From assembly GCF_000026225.1 (NCBI RefSeq), contig NC_011740.1, positions 2,542,001-2,606,000 on the forward strand: DNA of 64,000 nucleotides, written 5' to 3'. Shown here piece by piece: positions 1 through 7,919 of this stretch. A program made the translations under genes and the position numbers. Under the pieces are notes generated by a model. It had not been told where the DNA came from. It worked only from the letters and a program-made list of their open reading frames with translations, and did not search any database. Each line of letters begins with the position of its first letter. The first letter of the stretch is position 1. Source of the stretch: Escherichia fergusonii ATCC 35469 (GTDB lineage Bacteria; Pseudomonadota; Gammaproteobacteria; Enterobacterales; Enterobacteriaceae).

Positions 1-306
1 TCCTCTTTGCAGCGCGACCAGCATATTGAACGCCCTGCCAGGAACTGAAGGCACATGTATCGCCAGCACAGTAGTCATCGTGTTACGTTTGCTCTCGCGT
101 AGTAACCGTGCAAGAAAATCCCCTTCAACAGGTTGAGCGGACTTCACCGCCAAATCTGGATCAAGATCATCCCGAGCCAACAACGCCTCCGGCAAAACTA
201 GCAGAGAGACATCGCTTTCGGCGGCCTGCTCCATCAACGATACACATGTTTCTGCGTTCCTTTCCCATACGGGTGAAACGGCAAACTGCCCTGCGGCAAC
301 CAGCAT
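1..306 (-). CDS. ybeM: YbeM, nitrilase-family amidase, N-terminal part (gene runs off window start)
   Basis: The minus strand is open from an ATG at 306-304 through position 1, about 102 codons. It begins MLVAAGQFAVSPVWERN and carries LLVLPEALLARDD, where the Glu of LPE fits the first catalytic residue of the nitrilase Glu-Lys-Cys triad. The Lys and Cys regions lie outside the window. An AGGAGG ribosome site precedes the ATG. YbeM homologues hydrolyse deaminated glutathione, a metabolite-repair reaction. In K-12 this locus is annotated as a broken gene; the part seen here has no frameshift or stop. It is divergent from crcB, as in K-12. Confidence 0.85.
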   Translation of the reverse strand, partial: MLVAAGQFAVSPVWERNAETCVSLMEQAAESDVSLLVLPEALLARDDLDPDLAVKSAQPVEGDFLARLLRESKRNTMTTVLAIHVPSVPGRAFNMLVALQRG

Positions 307-397
307 AATCCCTCCTGCCTGATTTATCAGACTCGCCAAAGATGAATAAACGGCGTTAAACTCATCAGTTATACAAATCAAATAGCAGGATTTTGCA

Positions 398-781
398 GTG
401 TTACAACTTCTTTTAGCAGTTTTTATTGGCGGTGGAACAGGTAGCGTGGCGAGATGGATGTTGAGTATGCGCTTTAACCCCCTGCATCAGGCAATTCCAT
501 TAGGAACACTGGCGGCAAATTTACTTGGCGCATTCATCATCGGAATGGGCTTTGCCTGGTTCAGTCGCATGACAAATATCGATCCAGTTTGGAAGGTGCT
601 GATCACTACGGGTTTTTGCGGTGGCCTGACAACATTCTCTACATTTTCTGCAGAGGTCGTGTTTTTGTTGCAGGAAGGGCGCTTTGGTTGGGCGATGTTA
701 AATGTGCTGGTCAATCTGCTGGGATCGTTTGCCATGACCGCCCTGGCATTCTGGATTTTTTCTGCATCGACCGCGAATTAA
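398..781 (+). CDS. crcB: Fluoride ion channel CrcB/Fluc
   Basis: This 127-residue inner-membrane protein has four predicted membrane helices and the family signatures GGGTGSVARW near residue 10 and GGLTTFSTFSAE near residue 75. Fluc proteins form antiparallel dimers that export fluoride. Length and sequence match K-12 CrcB. The start is GTG (398-400), as in K-12; an ATG would first occur far inside the conserved region. Its terminator is shared with the convergent cspE. I see no fluoride riboswitch upstream. Confidence 0.96.
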   Translation: MLQLLLAVFIGGGTGSVARWMLSMRFNPLHQAIPLGTLAANLLGAFIIGMGFAWFSRMTNIDPVWKVLITTGFCGGLTTFSTFSAEVVFLLQEGRFGWAMLNVLVNLLGSFAMTALAFWIFSASTAN

Positions 782-787
782 AGACAA

Positions 788-815
788 AAAAAACCCGCTT
801 CAGAAGCGGGTTTTG
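788..815. terminator. Bidirectional terminator between crcB and cspE
   Basis: An 11-bp stem (AAAACCCGCTT / AAGCGGGTTTT) with a CAG loop has an A-run on the left and a T-run on the right. It can stop crcB on the plus strand and cspE on the minus strand. Confidence 0.85.
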
Positions 816-834
816 AAATCTTGCTGACGTTCGC

Positions 835-1044
835 TTACAGCGCGATTACGTTTGCAGCGGAAGGGCCTTTGGCACCGTTAGTGATTTCGAACTCTACGCG
901 CTGACCTTCAGCCAGAGTTTTAAAACCATTAGTCTGGATTGCAGAGAAGTGTACGAACACGTCTTTGCTGCCATCTTCCGGAGTAATGAAACCGAATCCT
1001 TTGGATTCATTAAACCACTTAACGTTACCTTTAATCTTAGACAT
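835..1044 (-). CDS. cspE: Cold-shock-family RNA chaperone CspE
   Basis: The protein is 69 residues and matches K-12 CspE throughout. A single cold-shock domain carries the RNA-binding motifs KGFGFITP (RNP1, near residue 16) and DVFVHFS (RNP2, near residue 28). CspE melts RNA structure, acts as a transcription antiterminator and is expressed at 37 degrees. The ATG at 1044 gives the family length; an upstream in-frame start at 1074 would add ten residues not found in the family. A leader of more than 100 bases lies upstream, as is usual for csp genes. Confidence 0.97.
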
Positions 1045-1229
1045 CAAAATTACCTTTACATGAAAAATAGACACAAATGCTGTGTCGGTTACCAGTACAC
1101 CAATTGTGGTACGGTTTGTCCAGTCTAACTTTACTAAAAAGTGATAAATGTCGCGTTATTTTTCAGTAAAATCAGTTTATTTATTGTTTTTTAAGACTTT
1201 TTTATCTTATTCATGTCGTATATCGGACT

Positions 1230-1814
1230 TCAGAACTGAAAACGCATCCACGCAAAGTACACATTACCGTTGTTGTAGGTTCCGGGAATATACGTCATCT
1301 GAAAAGTGGCAGGGCCATAGCCTATTGACGCCAAAGGTAACAACACAGGGAGTGGAATGTAGTTCCAGTTATCCCGCATCGTCACACCTGCGGTAAAGCC
1401 CAATCCAACATGGAAATTGTCATCTGAAAACGGACGCCATGTGCTTTCCCAGCCATAACCGCCAATAGGTTCCCATTCATTCCATGAATCTTTAAAGACC
1501 ATCATGTACAAGCCATGCCAGTTACCTTTTTCGTCCCAACGCGATTGTCCAAAGCCACCACCCCAAGGACGTTCGTTATAACGATCCGTTTTTTCTTTAT
1601 CGTAAGCAAAACGTGCATGCCAGGTGATCGCTGGAATGTATAAATCGTAATGTTCAGGTTGTTGCCAGGTTTCCGCTACGTTGTTACCTAACGTTTGCCA
1701 CCAGCCAGAATGACTTCCGGCAATAACTTGATGAACAAGAGATAATTGTGTTGCAATTACAATTATCAGATAAGTCAGATATTTTTTTGCAATTATCAAG
1801 ATCGTTATTACCAT
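1230..1814 (-). CDS. pagP: Lipid A palmitoyltransferase PagP
   Basis: PagP is an outer-membrane beta-barrel enzyme that moves palmitate from phospholipid to lipid A, giving resistance to cationic peptides. The mature region is clear: EHYDLYIPAITWHARF contains the catalytic His, KDSWNEWEP the Asp-Ser pair, and the end YFAWMRFQF is the barrel closure. The first 45 or so residues (hydrophobic signal, then SHSGWWQTLGNNVAE) share little with K-12 PagP, and the body has scattered changes, some resembling Salmonella. The ORF is 194 codons against 186 in K-12. Only one ATG is available in frame, and its ribosome site is weak. Confidence 0.92.
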   Translation of the reverse strand: MVITILIIAKKYLTYLIIVIATQLSLVHQVIAGSHSGWWQTLGNNVAETWQQPEHYDLYIPAITWHARFAYDKEKTDRYNERPWGGGFGQSRWDEKGNWHGLYMMVFKDSWNEWEPIGGYGWESTWRPFSDDNFHVGLGFTAGVTMRDNWNYIPLPVLLPLASIGYGPATFQMTYIPGTYNNGNVYFAWMRFQF

Positions 1815-2254
1815 GAATAAGCTCAGGAATTAATTTGTAATAATCACCCTGAACAAAGTGTTCAAATAAAACAGCTAATACCAATAAGAATATTCAACTT
1901 TTATATTATGATGGATATAACAGGATATTTCTGCTGATACCACCTGGAAAAGCATATCTTTTTCCTGGTCACTTCTCCAGCTAAGAATACTCTCACCCGC
2001 CACTATTTACGTGCAATAAAACAAAAAACCATCATTTTCATATCAATTAAGCAACAAAGACGAAGAACATTAAATCCGCCATTAAGAATATTTAATTGAC
2101 TTAGGCAGCACATAAAACCTCAAATGAAAACACATCTAATTTTCTGAAAATTGATTTTAATCAGCAAGCTCCTGTCGTTTATTAGGCATATTCCCCTTTC
2201 AATTAAGATTTTTTTACTTTTTAAATTTTTGGTGACTTGAACACAGGGGAAACA
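1815..2254. other. AT-rich divergent intergenic region, pagP-dcuC
   Basis: These 440 bases contain no convincing gene. They carry the divergent promoters of pagP and dcuC; the only site I can name is the FNR box listed separately. I could not find a clean PhoP direct repeat for pagP. Confidence 0.6.
2151..2164 (+). promoter_or_regulatory. FNR box upstream of dcuC
   Basis: TTGATTTTAATCAG matches the FNR consensus TTGAT-N4-ATCAA at nine of ten positions. It is centred about 97 bases before the dcuC ATG. dcuC is known to be induced anaerobically by FNR. Confidence 0.65.
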
Positions 2255-3625
2255 ATGTTAACTTTTATCGAACTCCTGATTGGGGTAATCGTTATAGTGG
2301 GTGTTGCCCGCTACATTATTAAGGGGTATTCCGCCACTGGCGTACTCTTTGTCGGCGGTCTGGCGTTATTGATTATTAGCGCTTTGATGGGCCACAAAGT
2401 ACTGCCGTCCAGCGCCACCAGTACTGGTTACTCAGCGACTGATATCGTTGAATATATTAAGATATTACTGATGAGTCGTGGCGGCGACCTTGGCATGATG
2501 ATTATGATGTTGTGCGGATTTGCTGCGTACATGACTCATATTGGTGCCAATGATATGGTTGTAAAGCTGGCTTCCAAACCATTGCAGTATATTAACTCGC
2601 CTTATTTGCTGATGATTGCAGCTTATTTTGTCGCTTGCCTGATGTCTCTTGCGGTTTCCTCTGCGACAGGGCTTGGTGTGTTGTTAATGGCGACCTTATT
2701 CCCGGTAATGGTTAACGTTGGTATCAGTCGTGGTGCGGCGGCCGCTATATGTGCCTCTCCTGCGGCAATCATTCTTTCTCCAACTTCTGGCGATGTGGTT
2801 CTGGCAGCAGAAGCCGCAGAAATGCCATTAATTGATTTTGCCTTTAAAACAACGCTGCCCATTTCTATAGCGGCAATCATTGGTATGGCGATTGCCCACT
2901 TTTTCTGGCAGCGCTATCTCGATAAGAAAGAACATATCTCCCATGAGATGCTGGACGTCAACGAAATCACCACTACGGCTCCGGCGTTTTACGCCATTCT
3001 GCCGTTTACCCCGATCATCGGTGTTCTGATTTTTGACGGCAAATGGGGGCCACAGCTGCACATCATTACCATTCTGGTTATTTGTATGTTGTTAGCTGCC
3101 GTACTGGAATTTGTTCGTGGTTTTGATACCCAGAAAGTCTTCTCCGGGCTGGAAGTGGCGTATCGCGGCATGGCAGATGCGTTTGCCAGTGTAGTAATGT
3201 TGTTGGTTGCTGCCGGGGTTTTTGCTCAAGGGTTGAGCACAATCGGCTTTATCCAGAGCTTGATTTCCATTGCCACCTCATTTGGCTCGGCAAGCATTAT
3301 TCTGATGCTGGTTCTGGTAATTTTAACCATGCTGGCAGCGATGACCACCGGATCGGGTAATGCGCCGTTCTATGCTTTTGTTGAGATGATCCCCAAACTG
3401 GCCCATTCATCAGGAATCAATCCGGCTTATTTATCGATTCCTATGCTACAGGCATCCAACCTGGGACGTACCATCTCACCGGTTTCTGGCGTGGTTGTTG
3501 CAGTGGCAGGGATGGCAAAAATCTCCCCCTTCGAAGTAGTAAAACGCACTTCTGTACCGGTACTGGTGGGGTTATTGATTGTGATAATCGCCACTGAGAT
3601 CCTGGTTCCTGGAGCTGCAGCCTAA
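2255..3625 (+). CDS. dcuC: Anaerobic C4-dicarboxylate transporter DcuC
   Basis: DcuC is an inner-membrane carrier active in anaerobic growth, mainly for succinate efflux during fermentation. The protein is a multi-helix membrane protein closely matching K-12 DcuC from MLTFIELLIG onward, including SSATGLGVLLMATLFPVM and the TGSGNAPFYAF motif. The ATG at 2255 follows AGGGGAAA; an in-frame TTG at 2237 is unlikely. The C-terminus ends in VPGAAA, giving 456 residues, about five fewer than K-12. In K-12 dcuC is followed by the cit genes; here rna follows directly. Confidence 0.95.
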   Translation: MLTFIELLIGVIVIVGVARYIIKGYSATGVLFVGGLALLIISALMGHKVLPSSATSTGYSATDIVEYIKILLMSRGGDLGMMIMMLCGFAAYMTHIGANDMVVKLASKPLQYINSPYLLMIAAYFVACLMSLAVSSATGLGVLLMATLFPVMVNVGISRGAAAAICASPAAIILSPTSGDVVLAAEAAEMPLIDFAFKTTLPISIAAIIGMAIAHFFWQRYLDKKEHISHEMLDVNEITTTAPAFYAILPFTPIIGVLIFDGKWGPQLHIITILVICMLLAAVLEFVRGFDTQKVFSGLEVAYRGMADAFASVVMLLVAAGVFAQGLSTIGFIQSLISIATSFGSASIILMLVLVILTMLAAMTTGSGNAPFYAFVEMIPKLAHSSGINPAYLSIPMLQASNLGRTISPVSGVVVAVAGMAKISPFEVVKRTSVPVLVGLLIVIIATEILVPGAAA

Positions 3626-3633
3626 AAATGCGT

Positions 3634-3653
3634 CGCCGGAGGCCTCTCCGGCG
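3634..3653 (+). terminator. Hairpin after dcuC
   Basis: The inverted repeat CGCCGGA / TCCGGCG with a short loop lies eight bases after the dcuC stop and is followed by a pyrimidine-rich stretch. Confidence 0.55.
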
Positions 3654-3704
3654 CGCTCCTTCTTAACCATGGTAAATACGCTGCGGTCCATGAATGAAAA
3701 AATG

Positions 3705-3746
3705 ATTAGCCATACTGGCTGGTCGATTCTGAGGATGTTGAACTGA
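3705..3746 (+). pseudogene. citT: Probable 3-prime remnant of citT (citrate/succinate antiporter)
   Basis: Read on the plus strand, the last codons before TGA at 3744-3746 give GWSILRMLN. From memory the K-12 CitT C-terminus is GWPILAMWN, so the tail aligns with three substitutions and the same stop position. In K-12 citT lies immediately before rna on the same strand, exactly where this fragment sits. The rest of citT and the whole citrate-lyase cluster are absent. The match is short, so the call rests on position plus sequence. Confidence 0.5.
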
Positions 3747-3776
3747 TTTTCTGACCACTGTTGAATAAAGTATCAG

Positions 3777-3811
3777 GCTCGCCGGGTAAACACGCCCGAC
3801 GAGCTTTTTTA
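3777..3811 (+). terminator. Rho-independent terminator, probably the old citT terminator
   Basis: The stem GCTCG-CGGG / CCCG-CGAGC is followed by TTTTTT, pointing along the plus strand. It lies 30 bases after the putative citT stop and before rna. Confidence 0.75.
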
Positions 3812-3859
3812 TGGTTACAATAGATAATATTCAGCATTTGTATATGTTTCGGATTGATC

Positions 3860-4666
3860 ATGAAATTACTCAGATATTCCTGCACATTATTGGCTATCTC
3901 ACTGCTTCCCTTCACCTCTGCTCGTGCTGACGAACTACAGCCTAAGCAGTATGCTGATTTCGATCGCTATGTTCTGGCACTCTCCTGGCAAACAGGCTTT
4001 TGTCAAAGCCAGCATGACCGTGGGCGCAAAGAACCTGTCGAATGTCGTTTGCAAAAAGAAACCGAAGATAAATCCGCTTTCCTGACTGTTCACGGGCTTT
4101 GGCCTGGCTTGCCAAAATCAGTAGCGGCACGCGGAGTTGATGAGCGACGCTGGATGCGCTATGGCTGTGCCACTCGCCCTATTCCAAATTTTCCTGAAGT
4201 ACGTGCCAGCCGGAAGTGTTCCTCTCCTGAAACTGGATTATCTCTGGAAACAGCAGCCAGACTTAGCGAAGTGATGCCCGGAGCAGGCGGGCGTTCATGC
4301 CTGGAACGCTATGAATACGCCAAACATGGGGCCTGTTTTGGCTTCGATCCGGATGCTTACTTCGAGACTATGGTACGCCTGAATAAAGAATTCAAAAGCA
4401 GTGCCGTTGGCGAGTTCCTTGTTGAAAATTACGGTAAAACCGTTTCGCGCAGTGATTTTGACGCTGCTATTGCCAAAAGCTGGGGAAGTGAAAACGTCAA
4501 AGCGGTAAAATTAAGCTGTCAGGGCAAACCGGCTTATCTGACAGAGATTCAAATCTCCCTGCGCGCCAACCAAATCAACGCCCCATTATCTGCCAGTTCC
4601 CTCCAACCGCAGCCACACCCGGGGAATTGCGGTAATCAATTTATCATTGATAAAGTGGGTTATTGA
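3860..4666 (+). CDS. rna: Ribonuclease I (RNase T2 family)
   Basis: RNase I is a periplasmic, broad-specificity endoribonuclease that yields 2',3'-cyclic nucleotides. The 268-residue ORF starts with a signal peptide (MKLLRYSCTLLAISLLPFTSARA). It carries both RNase T2 active-site motifs: LTVHGLWPGLP near residue 75 and YEYAKHGACFG near residue 151, with the catalytic histidines. Length equals K-12 Rna, but the sequence differs noticeably, especially in the signal peptide and the last 60 residues. The ATG at 3860 gives the shorter, family-length start. Confidence 0.95.
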   Translation: MKLLRYSCTLLAISLLPFTSARADELQPKQYADFDRYVLALSWQTGFCQSQHDRGRKEPVECRLQKETEDKSAFLTVHGLWPGLPKSVAARGVDERRWMRYGCATRPIPNFPEVRASRKCSSPETGLSLETAARLSEVMPGAGGRSCLERYEYAKHGACFGFDPDAYFETMVRLNKEFKSSAVGEFLVENYGKTVSRSDFDAAIAKSWGSENVKAVKLSCQGKPAYLTEIQISLRANQINAPLSASSLQPQPHPGNCGNQFIIDKVGY

Positions 4667-4781
4667 CGTGTTGGCAGGGGATTCCAACAAAGCATTCACC
4701 TTATGGATGTATGGGATTTGCCTTAATGTGACCTGAATCACTTCAAAGAGTGTTAAACTCTCAGTATCATCATACGAGTTA

Positions 4782-4815
4782 AACCCTCGCCGCCTGACGG
4801 TGAGGGTTTTCTTTT
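4782..4815 (+). terminator. Terminator between rna and rnk
   Basis: The stem AACCCTC / GAGGGTT is followed by TTCTTTT. It lies 115 bases after rna and 50 before rnk. Confidence 0.75.
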
Positions 4816-4864
4816 GGGTGTATTTACCTGCGGCATTCGCAGCACTGATGACATGGAGTAACAA

Positions 4865-5275
4865 ATGTCCAGACCAACAATTATCATTAACGACCTTGAT
4901 GCAGAACGCATCGATATGCTGCTGGAACAACCTGCATACGCTGGCCTGCCCATTGCCGATGCGTTAAATGCGGAACTTGACCGCGCACAGATGTGCTCGC
5001 CTGAAACCATGCCAAATGATGTGGTGACCATGAATAGTCGGGTTAAATTCCGTAATCTGAGCGATGGCGAAGTCCGTGTGCGCACGCTGGTTTATCCGGC
5101 CAAAATGACTGACAGCAACACACAACTTTCCGTAATGGCTCCTGTGGGAGCAGCCCTCCTGGGACTCCGTGTTGGTGATACCATCCACTGGGAACTGCCG
5201 GGCGGCACCTCCACGCACCTTGAAGTGCTGGAACTGGAATACCAGCCAGAAGCTGCTGGCGACTACCTGCTTTAA
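4865..5275 (+). CDS. rnk: Rnk, GreA-like RNA polymerase-binding regulator
   Basis: The 136-residue protein matches K-12 Rnk almost completely. Rnk binds RNA polymerase near the secondary channel. It has a short N-terminal coiled coil (residues 1-45) and a FKBP-like C-terminal domain seen here in VKFRNLSDGEVRVRTLVYP and GLRVGDTIHWELPGG. It was first described as a regulator of nucleoside diphosphate kinase. rna lies upstream on the same strand, but the terminator between them suggests independent transcription. Confidence 0.96.
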   Translation: MSRPTIIINDLDAERIDMLLEQPAYAGLPIADALNAELDRAQMCSPETMPNDVVTMNSRVKFRNLSDGEVRVRTLVYPAKMTDSNTQLSVMAPVGAALLGLRVGDTIHWELPGGTSTHLEVLELEYQPEAAGDYLL

Positions 5276-5309
5276 TTCCATTCTGAACAAGCGCCAGTGC
5301 GCTTTGCCC

Positions 5310-5334
5310 AGAGGATGCTTCTGCATCCTCTTTG
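5310..5334 (+). terminator. Terminator after rnk
   Basis: The 9-bp stem AGAGGATGC / GCATCCTCT with a TTCT loop is followed by a short TTTG. Confidence 0.7.
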
Positions 5335-5419
5335 CGGTCAAATATCAACCATATTTATCATTCTTGTCTGCTTTACAGCGCACTACTCTGTACAAAGTCA
5401 TTGATGAGCGGAAGCAGCC

Positions 5420-5509
5420 ATGGGTGAAGTGCTGGGTATCACTGCTTTTTTTATTTTAGTTGCAGCGATCATCGTTGCGGCAGTGTTATACCTTGAGCAA
5501 CACTGGTAG
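5420..5509 (+). CDS. Possible 29-residue single-helix membrane protein
   Basis: ATG at 5420 opens a 29-codon frame that starts MGEVLGITAFF and ends YLEQHW before TAG. Residues 5-23 are a continuous hydrophobic stretch fit for one membrane helix, with short charged ends. GAGCGGAAG precedes the ATG at a workable distance. This is the composition of many small inner-membrane proteins of enterobacteria. I do not recognise this one. It lies in the 358-base gap between rnk and uspG, where K-12 has ybdR. It could be a chance ORF. Confidence 0.45.
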   Translation: MGEVLGITAFFILVAAIIVAAVLYLEQHW

Positions 5510-5633
5510 TAATGGGCTGAACACTTCTCCTCCGTTTATACATCACAAAGATTAAAATCCATCATACAAATGATAGATTCAAAACCAATAATATGGTGTT
5601 ATGTATTCATGCAATAACAAGGAGAGAATGCTT

Positions 5634-6062
5634 ATGTACAAAACAATCATTATGCCAGTTGATGTTTTTGAAATGGAGTTAAGTGACAAAGCTGTACGTC
5701 ACGCTGAATTTCTCGCCCAGGATGACGGCGTAATTCATTTACTTCATGTATTACCGGGCGCTGCAAGCCTTAGTCTGCACCGTTTTGCTGCTGATGTGCG
5801 ACGTTTTGAAGAGCATCTGCAACATGAAGCTGAAGAACGTCTGCAAACGATGGTCAGCCACTTCACCATCGATCCTTCCCGCATTAAACAACATGTCCGT
5901 TTTGGTAGCGTGCGAGATGAAGTCAACGAGTTAGCGAAAGAACTCGATGCAGATGTAGTGGTTATCGGTTCGCGTAATCCATCAATTTCAACCCATCTGT
6001 TAGGTTCTAACGCCTCCAGTGTGATCCGTCACGCTAATCTGCCTGTACTGGTCGTTCGCTAA
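5634..6062 (+). CDS. uspG: Universal stress protein UspG
   Basis: The 142-residue cytoplasmic protein has a single Usp domain, starting MYKTIIMPVDVF and ending in the nucleotide-binding loop region GSRNPSISTHLLGSNASSVIRHANLPVLVV (shown here only to locate it near residues 112-140). It binds and hydrolyses ATP and is linked to stress survival and GroEL. The ATG at 5634 follows AAGGAGAG and gives the K-12 length; an upstream in-frame start at 5601 is rejected. Confidence 0.96.
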   Translation: MYKTIIMPVDVFEMELSDKAVRHAEFLAQDDGVIHLLHVLPGAASLSLHRFAADVRRFEEHLQHEAEERLQTMVSHFTIDPSRIKQHVRFGSVRDEVNELAKELDADVVVIGSRNPSISTHLLGSNASSVIRHANLPVLVVR

Positions 6063-6082
6063 TAGACAAAAATATTTATGCC

Positions 6083-6116
6083 GCCCTGCCCGGAGCCATC
6101 CCGGCAGGGCTTTTTA
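6083..6116 (+). terminator. Terminator of uspG
   Basis: The stem GCCCTGCC / GGCAGGGC is followed by TTTTTATT on the plus strand. Confidence 0.85.
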
Positions 6117-6121
6117 TTGCA

Positions 6122-6154
6122 ATAAAAAAGCCGCCAGGTTTGACCCCGGCGGCT
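6122..6154 (-). terminator. Terminator of ahpF
   Basis: The stem AGCCGCC / GGCGGCT has, on the minus strand, a following TTTTTTATT. It ends the ahpC-ahpF transcript and faces the uspG terminator. Confidence 0.85.
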
Positions 6155-6183
6155 AAGCAATTGCAGGTGAATCTTACTTCTTC

Positions 6184-7749
6184 TTATGCAGTTTTGGTGC
6201 GAATCAGGTAGTCAAATGCACTCAGAGAGGCTTTGGCACCTTCGCCAGTGGCGATGATGATCTGCTTGTACGGAACCGTCGTACAGTCACCCGCTGCGAA
6301 CACGCCTTTGACGTTGGTTTCGCATTTCGCATCAATGATTATCTCGCCCATGCGGTTACGTTCGACTGCGCCTTCCAGCCAGTTGGTGTTCGGCAGCAGA
6401 CCAATCTGAACGAAAATACCGGCCAGTTCGATGCTGTGAATATCGCCGCTGACACGATCACGATATTCCAGACCTACGACTTTGCTACCATCGCCTTTCA
6501 CTTCCGTGGTTTGCGCATTCAGAATAATGTCGACATTTTTCAGGCTGCGCAGTTTGTCCTGCAGAACCTGGTCTGCTTTCATTTCTGGCGCAAATTCCAG
6601 CAGAGTTACGTGTTCAACGATACCCGCCAGGTCGATTGCCGCTTCCACGCCGGAGTTACCACCGCCGATAACCGCTACGCGTTTGCCTTTAAACAGCGGG
6701 CCGTCGCAGTGCGGGCAGTAGGTCACGCCTTTGGTGCGATACTGATCTTCGCCCGGAACATTCATGTTGCGCCATTTTGCACCGGTCGCCACGATAATGC
6801 TGCGTGCTTTCAGTACCGCGCCAGAAGCTGTTTCAATCTGATGCAGGCCACCTTCAACCGCTGCCGGAATCAGTTTGCTGGCGCTCTGGCTGTCGATCAC
6901 ATCAACGTCGTATTCATCAACGTGAACTTTCAGCGCACCTGCCAGCTTCTGCCCTTCGGTCTTCGGTACAGAAATGTAGTTTTCGATATCAACGGTATCG
7001 AGGATCTGACCACCAAAACGTTCGCCCATCAGACCGGTACGGATGCCTTTACGTGCGGAGTAAATTGCTGCCGCTGCACCCGCCGGGCCGGAACCAACGA
7101 TTAATACGTCATAAGCATCACGCTTGTTCAGCTCTTCTGCCGCACGTTTTTCCGCGCCAGTATCAATTTTGGCGACGATTTCGGAAATAGTCATGCGGCC
7201 CTGACCAAACTCTTTCCCATTTACGAACACTGCCGGAACGCCCATCACGTTGCGATCGGTGATTTCGTTCTGGAAGGTGCCGCCGTCAATTGCCGTATGC
7301 TTAATACGCGGATTCAGTACGCTCATCAGGTTCAGCGCCTGCACTACGTCCGGGCAGTTGTGGCAAGAGAGCGAGTAATAGGTTTCGAATTCAAAATCAC
7401 CGTCAATATGGCGAATCTGCTCCAGCAGAGACTGCGCTTCTTTCGACGGATGACCACCGGTCCACAACAACGCCAGTACCAGCGAGGTGAACTCGTGGCC
7501 CAGCGGGGAACCTGCAAAACGTGGCCCCTGGTTGGAACCTGGGTTAGTGATCAGGAAAGACGGCTTACGCACCGGCAAGCTGTTATCTTCTTTAAAGGTG
7601 ACTTTGTCTGACAGTTCTGCGATTTCAGCCAACAGTTCCTTGATTTCTGCCGATTTAGCGCTGTCATCCAGCGTGGCAATTAACTCAACAGGCTTGGTCA
7701 ATTTCTCAAGGTAAGCCTTGAGTTGAGTTTTCATATTTGTGTCGAGCAT
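6184..7749 (-). CDS. ahpF: Alkyl hydroperoxide reductase subunit F
   Basis: AhpF is the cytoplasmic NADH- and FAD-dependent disulfide reductase that recharges AhpC. The protein is 521 residues, as in K-12. Order: tandem thioredoxin-like N-terminal domain with CHNC near residue 129, an FAD site GSGPAGAAAA near 217, the redox centre CPHC near 345, an NAD site GGGNSG near 357, and a closing FAD segment GVFAAGDCT. The ATG at 7749 (MLDTN) is used rather than 7779. It is transcribed after ahpC, with an intergenic hairpin that probably lowers its level relative to AhpC. Confidence 0.97.
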   Translation of the reverse strand: MLDTNMKTQLKAYLEKLTKPVELIATLDDSAKSAEIKELLAEIAELSDKVTFKEDNSLPVRKPSFLITNPGSNQGPRFAGSPLGHEFTSLVLALLWTGGHPSKEAQSLLEQIRHIDGDFEFETYYSLSCHNCPDVVQALNLMSVLNPRIKHTAIDGGTFQNEITDRNVMGVPAVFVNGKEFGQGRMTISEIVAKIDTGAEKRAAEELNKRDAYDVLIVGSGPAGAAAAIYSARKGIRTGLMGERFGGQILDTVDIENYISVPKTEGQKLAGALKVHVDEYDVDVIDSQSASKLIPAAVEGGLHQIETASGAVLKARSIIVATGAKWRNMNVPGEDQYRTKGVTYCPHCDGPLFKGKRVAVIGGGNSGVEAAIDLAGIVEHVTLLEFAPEMKADQVLQDKLRSLKNVDIILNAQTTEVKGDGSKVVGLEYRDRVSGDIHSIELAGIFVQIGLLPNTNWLEGAVERNRMGEIIIDAKCETNVKGVFAAGDCTTVPYKQIIIATGEGAKASLSAFDYLIRTKTA

Positions 7750-7777
7750 GTTTATCTCCTGGGCTTTAAACATCATC

Positions 7778-7817
7778 ATGCAAGCGGCCTCTGCGGCTAC
7801 CTGGATGCAGCTTGCAT
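7778..7817 (-). promoter_or_regulatory. Hairpin just upstream of ahpF
   Basis: The inverted repeat ATGCAAGC / GCTTGCAT encloses a GC-rich loop in the ahpC-ahpF spacer. It can fold in the ahpC-ahpF mRNA and may act as a processing or stabilising structure. Confidence 0.4.
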
Positions 7818-7837
7818 CATGGTGCGGGGAAGAAAAT

Positions 7838-7860
7838 CGGGTGCCGCAGCACCCGAAGAA
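7838..7860 (-). terminator. Leaky terminator or attenuator after ahpC
   Basis: The stem CGGGTGC / GCACCCG, loop CGCA on the plus strand, is followed on the minus strand by ATTTTCTT. It sits between ahpC and ahpF and fits the known excess of AhpC over AhpF. Confidence 0.55.
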
Positions 7861-7919
7861 TTAGGTGAATTTCCGAAGTATTTCGCGCCGGAGTTGGTAG
7901 CGCGAAAGACAAAGGAAAT

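Noticed and set aside
307..397. Fluoride riboswitch upstream of crcB
   Set aside because: The 91-base ybeM-crcB spacer shows no recognisable conserved riboswitch core, and E. coli crcB is not known to have one.
1684..1884. Alternative minus-strand frame over the pagP start, suggesting a frameshift
   Set aside because: Its sequence does not resemble a signal peptide or PagP; the main frame already gives a hydrophobic leader and full barrel.
6436..7104. 222-codon plus-strand ORF
   Set aside because: It is antisense to ahpF, without homology signals or ribosome site.
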